NCBI RefSeq assembly: GCF_021233055.1
Contig: NZ_CP089539.1
Location: 265,508-329,507, forward strand
Source: Spirosoma oryzicola
Lineage (GTDB): Bacteria; Bacteroidota; Bacteroidia; Cytophagales; Spirosomataceae
Direction: 5' to 3'
Length of the DNA stretch: 64,000 bases
Below the pieces are notes generated by a model. The model made no database searches. It had not been told where the DNA came from and worked only from the letters and a program-made list of their open reading frames with translations. This document shows positions 25,806 through 35,483 of the stretch, in pieces. The position numbers were made by a program, and so were the translations under genes. The stretch's first letter is position 1. Every line of letters starts with the position of its first letter.

Positions 25806-26455
25806 GCCTCGGCTGGTAAACGGAGGACTGTGTAGGCCTCAATTTGACAACCGAGGCTTCACCTTATATTGTAAGGCTTTTATGTCATTGCATCTAGAAC
25901 TGCCGGTTTCACCAGATGACCATCAAAACCCGCTTATCTGGTTCGCTGTCGATCTTCTTAGCCATAACCCGTTACGGCAATCACGACCACATGTTGGCGC
26001 CATGCCTGCTCACAAATCATGCGGCAAGTAGCATTCCAGTTTGGCAATTCCACTAACCAGCAAAATAGCCGAAGGACGTAATGCTTCGGCTCCTTCGATA
26101 CGCGATTAATCACTATTTCGGGTATGTGCCTTGTAACCTTTCAGTAAAAACAACACAGCAATTTATTAGTAAAGTACCCTTTAGGTGCCAATAATCTGGT
26201 ATGCCCATCTGATTCGATTCGTTGCCTACATCCTGGAGTTAATTTCAACTATTTGAGTTATGACACTAAAAGGGCTGAGTAAGTTAACAGAGTGCAATGA
26301 GTATAAATAGGGCGTTCCTGTTAAGCAACTGTACTATACGCTTTTATTTCATAAACGGTATTTATAAAGCATCAACCGTATGCTACCTTTCTGGAATCTT
26401 ACCGATTAAAATACCTCCTTCCACTAAGTAAAATACTCTACTTTCTTTCCATTTC
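25806..26455. other. 650-bp intergenic region with two weak hairpins
   Basis: No gene is supported; the open frame 25744-26031 overlaps the GNAT gene and looks spurious. AAGCCTCGG (25804-25812) pairs with 25851-25859, and AGCCGAAG (26067-26074) pairs with 26084-26091; the first may terminate the GNAT transcript. The right end, with a TACCTTTC box near 26384-26391 (one mismatch to TAnnTTTG), probably holds the promoter of the metalloprotease gene. Confidence 0.4.
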
Positions 26456-29400
26456 ATGAATAGAATCTTTACCGGTATCATCAGTTGGCTACTCTTATTT
26501 ATTTTTAATACCCAGCTGCTTGCTCAAGCACCTCCACTTCCCCAATGCGGCACGGAAGACCTAACCCCGCAACAGATACGGCAACTGATCCAACAGGGTA
26601 ATATGGCGCTAGAACGCAAACGGGCTTCGGGAGCAGCTTTCACCGCCATTACCTATGTGCCTATTCGGCCTCATATCATTCGACAAAGTAACGGATCGGG
26701 GGGCTTTTCTCTAGCCAGTTTGAATCAGGTAATAGCCATTACGAATAGTTATTATCTCTCAAACGGTTACGGCATTCAGTTCTATTTCGCAGGATCAACG
26801 CCCGATTACATTGATAATGATGAGATGTACGCTGGCTACGATAATCAATCGGTGGATGGTCGGGATGCAACAAATGCGTTGAACCAATACTACGTCAGCC
26901 GATTTACAAGCTCAGGCTTGGGAGGATTCGCTTACTATCCCGCTAATGGAATTTATTCCACCCGTTCATTTATCCTAGCTGGAAACTATAGTTCACTGGA
27001 AGATCTAGGTAATCGACTGATTCCTCACGAACTAGGTCATAACTTTAATCTTGTTCATACCTTCGGTCAGAATTTTGGAAACGGAACACTAGGGAGTGGT
27101 GTGACAACAGAGTTGGTTACGCGGGGAGCCGGAGCTAACTGTGCGATCGATGGGGACTTTATCTGTGATACCCCCGCTGATCCCTACAACAAGGCAGGAG
27201 CATCGACAATTTACGTAAACGGTTGTCCCCAATATGACCCGAGCAGTACCGCTCGCGATGCCAACGGGCAGGCTTATTCGCCCTCCATTACCAATATTAT
27301 GTCGTACTACTTTCCCTGTACGCACGATTTTACACCCGGCCAGTATGACCGCATGCAGGAAGCTTTAGCCCTGCGCCAGACTCATACCGCTTACTCACTT
27401 GATGCCCCACCCACCGATGCTCCCGCACCCAGTAACTTACGTGTTAGCCTCAACGGATCTGTGGTAACGCTGACCTGGCAGGATAATGCGACCAATGAAA
27501 TGGGCTATTTCATCGAACGGTCTACCTCGGCCACTACTGGTTTTGTTCCCATTGGAGGGGTAGGCCCCAACACTACCGTCTTTGTTGATAGTAAAACAAC
27601 TGTACCCAATCACTACTATTACCGCATTCGTCCCTCCAATACCACGACAGGAAGTATCAGCTCAACCATTGACATTTCGATTTCAACGTTAACAACTACC
27701 GTTAATGGAAATTATGCCTTGCTCAGCTGGCCATTCGCGGGAGCAGGCATTACTTATGAACTACAGTGGAGGGCAGTCAACACCCCCACCTGGAATACCG
27801 TGTCAAATCTGACAGAAAACAGATTAGGCCTATCTGGACTACCTGCTAACACAACTTATGAGTGGCAGGTCAAAACGACAGGTAGCAACCAGTATGAGGG
27901 ACCCGTCAATTTTACCATTCCCTGTCAGGCACCTACCTACCCGTATACTTATCCGGCCCGTATATCAGCCTCGCTTACCTGGAGCACGGCAGTTCCCGGC
28001 CAATCGTATAGCCTGCGCTGGCGGGCAAAGAATGATCCGAACTGGACCGTTGTAAATAATCTGAGTGCGAGCACGGGATACTATTCACTGACAGGCTTAC
28101 AACCGTCGACCGCCTATGAATGGCAGGTACAAGGTGTCTGTTTACCAACAGTAAGTTCTGATTTTACCCCCTTACAGTCCTTTACAACTTTTTCTTGTCA
28201 GCCTCCTTCCTCTTTGAATACAACCAGTATCTTATCCTCATCAGCTTATCTCTACTGGTCAAATAATTATTATGAAGAAGGGCGTACTAGCGAGCTTAGG
28301 TATCGAGCGGTGGGCAGTGCGGATTGGACGGTGGTTAGCAGCTTAACTGCGACAGCTTATTCGTTAACTGGTTTGGCCAACAATGCCCAATATGAATGGC
28401 AAGTGAGAAATATATGCCCGGGTGATCAGCAATCCGACTTTTCGGCGTCGAGTTATTTTACCACTGTATGCGCCATACCGCAAGGTCTTCGTAGCAGCTC
28501 AACGGCTACGAGTGCTCGCTTATCCTGGTATCTCAATGGGGAAACAGAGAAGGGAGGTAGCTTCGAATTACAGTATCGGGCAGTAGGCAATGGAGAATGG
28601 AGTACCATCAGGAACATAAGCAGCTACAACTATAGTCTGACGGGCCTTCCTACCAATGTGACTTACGAATGGCGAGTGCGTCAAGCGTGTTCTGTGAGCG
28701 CTCAGTCGGAATATTCCGCAACCGCTAGCTTTACCACTCGGTGTAATCCCGTTACAGCTGGTAATGCATATGTCTCTTATGTCACCTCCATATCAGCTCA
28801 GTTCTTCTGGTATGTTGAAAACGAAGCGGGAACAACCTATGAAATCCAATACCGTCCATTAGGCTCTTCCGAGTGGACAACGACTATTAGCAATCTGACT
28901 GCCACCACGTCAAGCGGTAATTTCAATGTCGTTGATTTACCCAATAATACCACCTTTGAATGGCAAATCAGGACGACCTGCTCAGCTTCGGTTAGTTCCG
29001 CGTTCACAAGAGGATCAAATTTCACAACTCAATGCCGAACGCCCACAAATCTCTGGAATTCGTCAACTGGTGTTTCAAAGGCTTCGCTGAGTTGGCTTAT
29101 GATGGGGGTTGGCGTTACATACGATCTGAGATATCGGCGTGTAGGTACGGCTGACTGGATCGTGAAAGACAATCTATCATCGACTACTATTGAGCTTACT
29201 GGTCTATCAGGGAACACACCTTACGAGTGGCAACTTCGGACCCGTTGCCCAGATGGACAATACTCGGACTATTCGGTGATGGCTACTTTCACGACGCAGC
29301 AATGTTCTGTTCCTTATTCCATCACTTCGTACGATATCACAGAGAAGTCGGCAATACTCAGCTGGTATTACTCCAGTTTTGACAGTGGCACACGGGCCGA

Positions 29401-29806
29401 AATCCGCTGGCGGGCCGTAGGATCTAACAACTGGACAACGATTAGTAATCTAAGCCTTAATTCGAACGGTTTTAATACCTACAGCTTAACGGACCTGACT
29501 AGCTCAACCCAGTACGAATGGCAAGTGCGGATACTTTGCACACCAACGGAAAGTTCTGCTTTTTCAAGTTCAACAGTATTCCAAACCAAAGCGCCCTGCG
29601 ATCAGATGTATACACTAAAAGGTGGCAACTGGAATGATGCGAGTGTATGGTCCTGCGGTCGAGTACCAGTTGCCACAGATACTGTACATTTAAAGCATGC
29701 AGTAGTTATCCCCCCAAGCTATCAGGCTACGGCTCGTAGTTTGGTTTTTGACGTTGCAGTTCCTGTCACCTGGTCGAGCGGGGCTCGTTTAGTATTGACT
29801 CAGTAA
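26456..29806 (+). CDS. Secreted M43-type zinc metalloprotease with fibronectin type III repeats
   Basis: The 1116-residue protein has a signal peptide ending near LLAQ. The catalytic domain (about 50-320) has zinc motif His191-Glu192-x-x-His195-x5-His201 (HELGHNFNLVHTF) and Met-turn NIMSYY; Asn198 replaces the usual Gly of HExxHxxGxxH. Asp/Cys-rich loops (CAIDGDFICDTPADP) fit M43 cytophagalysin- or pappalysin-type enzymes. From residue 325 come eight FN3 repeats; seven carry the same YxLxWRAVGSxxW...LTGLxxxTxYEWQVR pattern. The last 70 residues (GGNWNDASVWSCGRVP) form a beta domain unlike a type A T9SS tail. It probably degrades extracellular protein. Confidence 0.85.
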   Translation: MNRIFTGIISWLLLFIFNTQLLAQAPPLPQCGTEDLTPQQIRQLIQQGNMALERKRASGAAFTAITYVPIRPHIIRQSNGSGGFSLASLNQVIAITNSYYLSNGYGIQFYFAGSTPDYIDNDEMYAGYDNQSVDGRDATNALNQYYVSRFTSSGLGGFAYYPANGIYSTRSFILAGNYSSLEDLGNRLIPHELGHNFNLVHTFGQNFGNGTLGSGVTTELVTRGAGANCAIDGDFICDTPADPYNKAGASTIYVNGCPQYDPSSTARDANGQAYSPSITNIMSYYFPCTHDFTPGQYDRMQEALALRQTHTAYSLDAPPTDAPAPSNLRVSLNGSVVTLTWQDNATNEMGYFIERSTSATTGFVPIGGVGPNTTVFVDSKTTVPNHYYYRIRPSNTTTGSISSTIDISISTLTTTVNGNYALLSWPFAGAGITYELQWRAVNTPTWNTVSNLTENRLGLSGLPANTTYEWQVKTTGSNQYEGPVNFTIPCQAPTYPYTYPARISASLTWSTAVPGQSYSLRWRAKNDPNWTVVNNLSASTGYYSLTGLQPSTAYEWQVQGVCLPTVSSDFTPLQSFTTFSCQPPSSLNTTSILSSSAYLYWSNNYYEEGRTSELRYRAVGSADWTVVSSLTATAYSLTGLANNAQYEWQVRNICPGDQQSDFSASSYFTTVCAIPQGLRSSSTATSARLSWYLNGETEKGGSFELQYRAVGNGEWSTIRNISSYNYSLTGLPTNVTYEWRVRQACSVSAQSEYSATASFTTRCNPVTAGNAYVSYVTSISAQFFWYVENEAGTTYEIQYRPLGSSEWTTTISNLTATTSSGNFNVVDLPNNTTFEWQIRTTCSASVSSAFTRGSNFTTQCRTPTNLWNSSTGVSKASLSWLMMGVGVTYDLRYRRVGTADWIVKDNLSSTTIELTGLSGNTPYEWQLRTRCPDGQYSDYSVMATFTTQQCSVPYSITSYDITEKSAILSWYYSSFDSGTRAEIRWRAVGSNNWTTISNLSLNSNGFNTYSLTDLTSSTQYEWQVRILCTPTESSAFSSSTVFQTKAPCDQMYTLKGGNWNDASVWSCGRVPVATDTVHLKHAVVIPPSYQATARSLVFDVAVPVTWSSGARLVLTQ

Positions 29807-29814
29807 AGTTTTGA

Positions 29815-29863
29815 GCTAAAGCCGTAATGACTATATCCACCACCTATTCATTACGACTTTAGC
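29815..29863 (+). terminator. Hairpin after the metalloprotease gene
   Basis: GCTAAAGCCGTAATGA (29815-29830) pairs with the segment ending near 29863 with one mismatch, around a 17-base loop. It starts 8 bp past the stop. Confidence 0.55.
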
Positions 29864-30246
29864 CAAAATCATCCAAGAATAAATTAGCCAATACCATTAC
29901 TATCTGCTTGGTATAGTTTTCACATAAGAGTCTAGCTATCTAATTGAGACAGAAACTTTATTATAGGCCTAAAAAATCAATTAACTAACCAATTACACTT
30001 TTACATCACCTACTAAATCAGTGTATTTATTGAGCGGTTGCTTACTTAGGATCAGCTTGATTTGTTTGTAGGGCTGGCACCGAACGATGGAAGGATTGAT
30101 CCGGCCAAAATGTTGAATCTTTACAGGAGCGCTGATTTAGCACAGTATATTTTCGGAGTAGGTTGTCAGCTATTATATTTTACAGATCGGCGTTCATTTC
30201 ATTTGGTAGTATTTTAGGAGAGTAAACAACTTCAGCAGGTAATATC
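29864..30246. other. Intergenic region between convergent genes
   Basis: These 383 bp are AT-rich and hold no supported gene, repeat or hairpin. They lie between the 3' ends of the metalloprotease and aldo/keto reductase genes. Confidence 0.4.
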
Positions 30247-31215
30247 TTAATAGTGCTTTTGCACACTAGCTAGCAGGTCGTGAGGATAGCCCAGTTTGAT
30301 GGCACTCAACTCATCCAAAAGCTGTAACTGGTCTGCTGATAAACCAAGAGCGGCTGCCCTCAAACTGCTTTCCAACTGGGCCAGGGTGCGCGCTCCAATG
30401 ATCGCAAAGACGCCTTTGCTCAAAACCCAGGCCAGCGCGAGCTGCCCCGCCGTAGCGTCAAGCTCTTGGGCCATCCGCTCCAGTTGATCCAGGATCGCCT
30501 TTGCTTGCTCATCCTCTTGGTAAGTGCCCGCAGAAGACAGCGTTAACCGCCCAGATGCCCCTTGCCGGTATTTCCCCGTCAATAAGCCTCCAGCTAAGGA
30601 AGAATAGCCCATTTTACCTAAACCAAAGTGCTCCGCCATTGGCATCAGTTCACGTTCCGGCGTCCGTTGCAACAAGTTATATTCATATTGCACAGCGGTC
30701 AGCGGTATAGAAGCAGCAATGATCGCTGCTTTCCAGGCCGGAAAGTTGGCCAAACCCACGTACAACACTTTACCCGTCCGCACCAGATCGTCCAGACCTC
30801 GAATCGTTTCCTCTAATGGGGTTACCCCATCATCAAAATGGGGCATGTATAGGTCGATATAGTCCGTTTTCAGTCGTCTTAAGCTGCCTTCTACGGCTTG
30901 ACGCATCGCTTTTCGGTGATTACCCGCATTAGCCAACGAGGGTTCCGCCTGATTGCTTCGGGTATACTTCGTACAAATGATAAAATCGTGTCGGTTGTGT
31001 TCGGTAAAGCGGCCAACTGTTTCTTCCGCTTGGCCGAATTGATATTGATCGGAGACATCGATAAAGTTACCTCCCTTATCGGCATAAGCCGACAGGATCT
31101 GAAGAGCTTCCTGAGCTGGCGTGCCATAGCCACGGCGGTCACCTAACTGCGAGCCACCCAGAATCAGCTCACTCGCCGGCAATCCAGTTTGGGTTCCAAA
31201 TAGTTTGTAATTCAT
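30247..31215 (-). CDS. Aldo/keto reductase
   Basis: The 322-residue TIM-barrel protein has the AKR catalytic set: Asp and Tyr in NFIDVSDQYQFGQAEE, Lys in ICTKYTR near residue 83, and His in DLYMPHFDD near residue 126. The cofactor site near the C-terminus (VFAIIGARTLAQLESSL) binds NADP(H). It reduces aldehydes or ketones; the specific substrate is unknown. It diverges from an HxlR-type regulator gene, a frequent arrangement in which the regulator senses reactive carbonyls or quinones and controls the reductase. Confidence 0.92.
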   Translation of the reverse strand: MNYKLFGTQTGLPASELILGGSQLGDRRGYGTPAQEALQILSAYADKGGNFIDVSDQYQFGQAEETVGRFTEHNRHDFIICTKYTRSNQAEPSLANAGNHRKAMRQAVEGSLRRLKTDYIDLYMPHFDDGVTPLEETIRGLDDLVRTGKVLYVGLANFPAWKAAIIAASIPLTAVQYEYNLLQRTPERELMPMAEHFGLGKMGYSSLAGGLLTGKYRQGASGRLTLSSAGTYQEDEQAKAILDQLERMAQELDATAGQLALAWVLSKGVFAIIGARTLAQLESSLRAAALGLSADQLQLLDELSAIKLGYPHDLLASVQKHY

Positions 31216-31293
31216 TCTACAAAAGACTGCCTTAATTAAAATTGAGTCAAGTAGGGCTAAATTCAGCCGTATGCAATCGTGTCTGTATGGATT

Positions 31294-31301
31294 TATCTTT
31301 G
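31294..31301 (+). promoter_or_regulatory. Bacteroidota -7 element TATCTTTG implying a leaderless HxlR mRNA
   Basis: TATCTTTG matches TAnnTTTG exactly and ends 4 bp before ATG 31306. Transcription would start at or next to the start codon. No good -33 TTTG was found. Confidence 0.4.
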
Positions 31302-31305
31302 CGGG

Positions 31306-31671
31306 ATGTACGAGCGAAAATTACCCCTCGAGCTGGACTGCGGCCTGCACCTATTTATGGAAGTGCTGAATGGAAAGTGGAAGCTTAGCCTGATCTGGAG
31401 CATTCATTCGGGCATCCGGCGGCCTGGTGCCTTGCATCGTAAACTCTCCCGAGCGTCTCGCCGACTCTTAGATTCTCAATTGAGCCAATTGGTCGAGCAG
31501 GGTATCTTGTCCAAAACTAGTTTTGTTCAAAAGCCCTTAAAAGTGGAATATCAACTGACGGACTTGGGCCAAAGTTTGATACCAGTAATTGAACTGACCG
31601 CGCAATGGGGTGAGGCTCATCGAGATGTATTGGAACCGCTCCTGATCAACGAGCGGTCAACACCGTCCTGA
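31306..31671 (+). CDS. HxlR family winged-helix transcriptional regulator
   Basis: The 121-residue protein has the HxlR/MarR-like winged helix (VLNGKWKLSLIWSI, HRKLSRASRRLLDSQLSQLVEQGIL). The signature Cys near the N-terminus is present as Cys12 in LELDCGLHLF, a position used for redox or electrophile sensing in some members. ATG 31306 is chosen over the upstream GTG-like start because of the -7 element and because MYERKLPLELDCGL matches the usual start. It lies 90 bp from the divergent aldo/keto reductase gene, its probable target. Confidence 0.87.
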   Translation: MYERKLPLELDCGLHLFMEVLNGKWKLSLIWSIHSGIRRPGALHRKLSRASRRLLDSQLSQLVEQGILSKTSFVQKPLKVEYQLTDLGQSLIPVIELTAQWGEAHRDVLEPLLINERSTPS

Positions 31672-31761
31672 TTGGGCATTTCCTGAAATATCATGTAGGG
31701 AAATTCAGATGTTTCGCCCATGAGCGTTTTAGTAAAATTCCCTTATGCCCTTAACTATTAA

Positions 31762-31791
31762 AACGCCCGGACTATGGCTAGTCCGGGCGTT
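31762..31791. terminator. Bidirectional hairpin between convergent genes
   Basis: Arms 31762-31773 and 31780-31791 pair perfectly over 12 bp, GC-rich, with a 6-base loop and T-rich tails on both strands. It serves the HxlR gene and the secreted-protein gene ending at 31815. Confidence 0.7.
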
Positions 31792-31814
31792 GCTTTCATC
31801 AATCTGTTAATCGC

Positions 31815-32824
31815 TTAAGGCTTCAACAACTTGACCTGCTGACGCTGAGTAGCTGTACTTACATCCAGTAGGAGTATGCCTTGAGCAGTGCTCACGGGTA
31901 CACTCACTCGTTCAACAGAACCAGCCTCTTTGATGCTAAATCCATGCAGTGTCTTACCCTGTAAGTCAACCAGCTTGAGCTGTACGGCTTGACCACTTAC
32001 TCCGCTGATCTCGACCTCCGCCGATGGACCCACCACCGGGTTGCCCAGCACCTTTACCGCTAAACCACGACCCTCATCCTGCGAGGCCACGCGCGAGCTG
32101 CCTGTGGCCGTCGGCTCGATACCGTAGAAGATGGTGCCGTTCTGATAAGCCGTGATGCGGGGGTTGAGCGTGTAGCTGCTGTTGTTGATATACGAGTAGT
32201 CATCAGGCTGGAAAAAGCTGCTGTAGTCCTGCTTGTTAACCTGGATCTCCAGCGGGCCTGAATCGCCCATTGGCGCTAGACTGCCTGCTCCCCCGTTGAA
32301 GCTGTATTCGATGTAGCCCGTAGCTCCTTGACGAGCCGGACTAATAGGCACATACCGCAAGTTTAAATTACCCTGACCAATCGCTACAAAGTTTTTCTGA
32401 AAGATCAGGCCCACGTTATCTTCGGTGGTTAGCCAGTAGCGCAGGGTGATGTTGCTGTAGGCGAACGGGTCACGACCTACATTTTGCAGGATCAGGTAGG
32501 GCTTGATGGTGTTGTTGCCCAGCTGGCCGTTGTCAGGATCACGCGAAAGCACTTTGAGCGTAGGCGCTACTACCGTTACCGTTGCCGTAGTCGCTGGGCT
32601 GGTGCAGCCGTTGCGAGTGCAGGTGGCCGTGAAGGTCTGCGTCCCCAGGTTACTGGTCGAGACGGCCAGCGTGGTGGCGTTGCCCCCTCCCCAGTTGATA
32701 GTGCCACCCGTACAACCCGAGACGGTCAGAATCACATTACCTACGTTCTGGGAGATAGTCAGGTTGCTGACTTCTGCTGGGTAGGGATTGCCCGCCTGGG
32801 TGACCAGCACCGGAGCGGTTGGCA
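31815..32824 (-). repeat. Copy B of the Ig-CBM3-T9SS coding module
   Basis: This is the 3' part of the 31815-35483 gene. It matches copy A at 9031-10041 in order and almost without gaps, on the opposite strand; see the entry there. Confidence 0.75.
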
Positions 32825-35483
32825 CTTCTTTCACCGTCACGGTTTGACTGGCGGAGTTAGTGCAGCCATTGTTGTTAGTGTAGCGGTAAACCACCGTGTG
32901 AGTCCCCAGCGCTAAGTTGGCCGGAATAAACTCAGTGGCCGAGTTGCCGTCAATGGTAAAGCTGCCGCCTGCGGGTGAACCGGTAGTGGCTAGCGTAACA
33001 GCCGCTGCATCCTGGCAGTAGGCATCCGCCAAACCCGGTATGGATACTACAGGTAAGGGATTGACCGTTAGCGAGGTGTTCTGACTAGTTGCATCCACGC
33101 CGTTGCTGACCCGCAGGGTGAAGTTCTGAGCGCCTGAACCACTGGTGGTCACCGTTTGGCTGAAGGCGTTGACTGTGCTACCCGTTATTGTTTGGTTACC
33201 ACCGGTGAGCGTATAGCTATAGGTACCCGCGTCCCGACCAACAGTGGCGCTAAAAGTTACAGGGCTACCTACACAAACAGCAGCGGGTGTACTCGAAAAG
33301 CCGCTGATGGTGACGGGTGGGCGGTAGGTAAGGCTAAAGGTACTAGCCGCCGTGTTTCCATTACCGGCCAGGTCTCGCGCGCTGTTGGCTCCAAGATTTA
33401 CCGTGATCAGTCCGTTAGCCGAGGGAGTCACCTCGAAGCTGTAGGTGGTACCACTACCCGAGAAGTTGCTCCGGATACCATTCGCTACTTGAACGCTACT
33501 GCCTGACAAGCCCGTTACGCTTTCCGAGAAAGTTAACGTAAAGGAGATAGGCCGGTCAGGGGTATCACTTCCTGATGACCCCGACGAAGAGCTGATACTT
33601 ACTGTAGGGGCTACTGTATCCACTGTAAAGTTATTGGTGTTCGAGCTAGCGCTAGCAGCACTGCTACCGATTAGCGTCGTGGTCCGCACGCTGTGGTTGC
33701 CCTGTCCTAGCGCTGTCGGTTGAGTAAAAGAAAAAGTGCCCCCACTGGCAGTCGTGGAACCAATTATGTTGTTGTCCACGTATACCGTTACTGTACTGCC
33801 TGCCTGAGCTGTCCCGGTGTAGGTGGGCGAAGTGGTAGCGATCAGGGCTTGATTACTCGGTGTATTTACCACCGGTGCATTAGGCGTAGTCGTGAAGGTC
33901 ACCACGCTACCGTAGCTGGTGCCGACCGAGTTGATGGCATAGGCACGGACCGAATAAGCAGTGCCGGGTGTCAATCCGCTGACCGTTTGGGAAAAACTGC
34001 CCGTATTGTTGCCATTGGTCACTTTCGTATTACTGGTAGTAGGTGTACCACTACCCGCTACGTAGACGATACCTCGCTCGGTAACGCTGGCTCCGCCGTC
34101 AGCCGTCACGTTACCGCCTAGTGTTGCGCTGCTCGTCGTGATAGCACTGGGTGCTGCGCTGGTCACGGTAGGCGCGGCAGCTTGTTGAGCTTGAACGGTA
34201 GCCGTGGCATACCATAATCTACGGGTGTTCGTCTCACCACATTGTTGTTCGTTGCTTGTATTCAAATTATCAAACAGCACCACAATTCGACCATTAGGCG
34301 CTAGTATACCCGAGGGAAAACTTCCCGCGCTGCTACCCGTTGGGGCCTTGTAGGCGAGCGCCGTCGTCCAAGTACCAGTCGTTCCGCTGGGCTGATAAGC
34401 AATCTGTAGTCCGCTGGATTGATAGACAAACGCTTTATCGCCATTACTATTGATTCGAAATGACCCCCGGACGATGCTGCCCGATAAATTACCATTGATC
34501 CGCTGCGGTGTCGAAAAGTTACCCGCACTATTGTTTGTATAATTAATCTGTCCGGGGTAGCCGGAATAAACGATATGCACTTTGTTGGCAGCGTCAGTAT
34601 CAATGCCTAAGCTACTACCCTGAATTTTATCCTGCTGACCTTCCGCCAACACAGTAGGGGTTGCCCAACTTCCGGTGCTATTGGTCGTATAGATCAATCC
34701 CCCATTACGGCCTTCTCCGTTCGTTTCCCGCTGAATAGCAAAGTGTGCTTTAGTGTTGCCATCAACAGCCATGTCGAAAGTAATTATTTCGTTACTGGCG
34801 GGTTCACCACCGGACTGCGAAAAGGCATCCTCGCCCGTCCAGCTAGTACCGGACTGACGATAGTACCGAACGCTATAGGTACGGGGTGAGTTAGCGTCAC
34901 TAAACAGAAAGGCAATATGCGGCTGATTGTTATTATCCAACTCTAAGACGGGATTGTCCGTGTTTTTCCATCCGTTAGGATCTGAATACGTTTGAACCTC
35001 ACTAAACGACCAAGTGGTACCGTCACTACTAAAGCCGTACCAGACTCCTCGGGTACTGGTAACGCCCGACCCCCGAGAGCCCTGGAAAGTAACGTGATAG
35101 CGGCCCAGCGCATCAATGGCTAAATCAACGTCATCACTGGCCCCGTCAAAACTGGGTACCTTGATCGAGGCACTTCCCCCCGTTGGCGAAAATGAACTCA
35201 CCGTTGCCCAGCCGCTGCCATCAAATCGGATGAGTCTGTAGATTGCCTCATCGCCAGCCCCCTTGCGCCAGAAGCCATAAACTTTTCCATCTTTAGGGTT
35301 AGCGGCTAGAGCGCTGAAAGGCCAGTTGCACCCGTTGCCTTCTTCAATTTGAGCCGCGGTGAACGAGGAGATTTGTGCGTTTGCCACCTGGGCAAAGCTG
35401 ACGCAGGCTAATAAGAGTAGCCACACTATTGAGCGATTGGCTAGCTTCTCGATTTGACTTGAAAAGAAAGTAGAAATGAGCAT
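31815..35483 (-). CDS. Secreted multidomain protein: propeller-like domain, Ig/FN3 domains, CBM3-like domain, T9SS type A tail
   Basis: The 1222-residue protein has a signal peptide ending near VANAQ. Residues 40-430 form a BNR/propeller-like region with repeated DxxGRYHVTFQG, NNNQPHIAF, NGKVHIVYSG-type blades. FN3- and Ig-like segments follow (PTVTSAAPSAITTSSATLGG, about 440-960). Residues about 973-1120 are CBM3-like (IKPYLILQN, TLRYWLTTEDN, GYIEYSF, DDYSY, YGIEP). The C-terminal 80 residues are a T9SS type A tail. It may bind and act on polysaccharides; no catalytic residues were identified. It shares copy B of the module with the gene at 7405. Confidence 0.85.
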   Translation of the reverse strand: MLISTFFSSQIEKLANRSIVWLLLLACVSFAQVANAQISSFTAAQIEEGNGCNWPFSALAANPKDGKVYGFWRKGAGDEAIYRLIRFDGSGWATVSSFSPTGGSASIKVPSFDGASDDVDLAIDALGRYHVTFQGSRGSGVTSTRGVWYGFSSDGTTWSFSEVQTYSDPNGWKNTDNPVLELDNNNQPHIAFLFSDANSPRTYSVRYYRQSGTSWTGEDAFSQSGGEPASNEIITFDMAVDGNTKAHFAIQRETNGEGRNGGLIYTTNSTGSWATPTVLAEGQQDKIQGSSLGIDTDAANKVHIVYSGYPGQINYTNNSAGNFSTPQRINGNLSGSIVRGSFRINSNGDKAFVYQSSGLQIAYQPSGTTGTWTTALAYKAPTGSSAGSFPSGILAPNGRIVVLFDNLNTSNEQQCGETNTRRLWYATATVQAQQAAAPTVTSAAPSAITTSSATLGGNVTADGGASVTERGIVYVAGSGTPTTSNTKVTNGNNTGSFSQTVSGLTPGTAYSVRAYAINSVGTSYGSVVTFTTTPNAPVVNTPSNQALIATTSPTYTGTAQAGSTVTVYVDNNIIGSTTASGGTFSFTQPTALGQGNHSVRTTTLIGSSAASASSNTNNFTVDTVAPTVSISSSSGSSGSDTPDRPISFTLTFSESVTGLSGSSVQVANGIRSNFSGSGTTYSFEVTPSANGLITVNLGANSARDLAGNGNTAASTFSLTYRPPVTISGFSSTPAAVCVGSPVTFSATVGRDAGTYSYTLTGGNQTITGSTVNAFSQTVTTSGSGAQNFTLRVSNGVDATSQNTSLTVNPLPVVSIPGLADAYCQDAAAVTLATTGSPAGGSFTIDGNSATEFIPANLALGTHTVVYRYTNNNGCTNSASQTVTVKEVPTAPVLVTQAGNPYPAEVSNLTISQNVGNVILTVSGCTGGTINWGGGNATTLAVSTSNLGTQTFTATCTRNGCTSPATTATVTVVAPTLKVLSRDPDNGQLGNNTIKPYLILQNVGRDPFAYSNITLRYWLTTEDNVGLIFQKNFVAIGQGNLNLRYVPISPARQGATGYIEYSFNGGAGSLAPMGDSGPLEIQVNKQDYSSFFQPDDYSYINNSSYTLNPRITAYQNGTIFYGIEPTATGSSRVASQDEGRGLAVKVLGNPVVGPSAEVEISGVSGQAVQLKLVDLQGKTLHGFSIKEAGSVERVSVPVSTAQGILLLDVSTATQRQQVKLLKP

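Noticed and set aside
32484..34603. Several plus- and minus-strand frames inside the secreted-protein gene
   Set aside because: They lie within a clear 1222-codon gene and are explained by its repetitive, Thr/Ser-rich coding bias.
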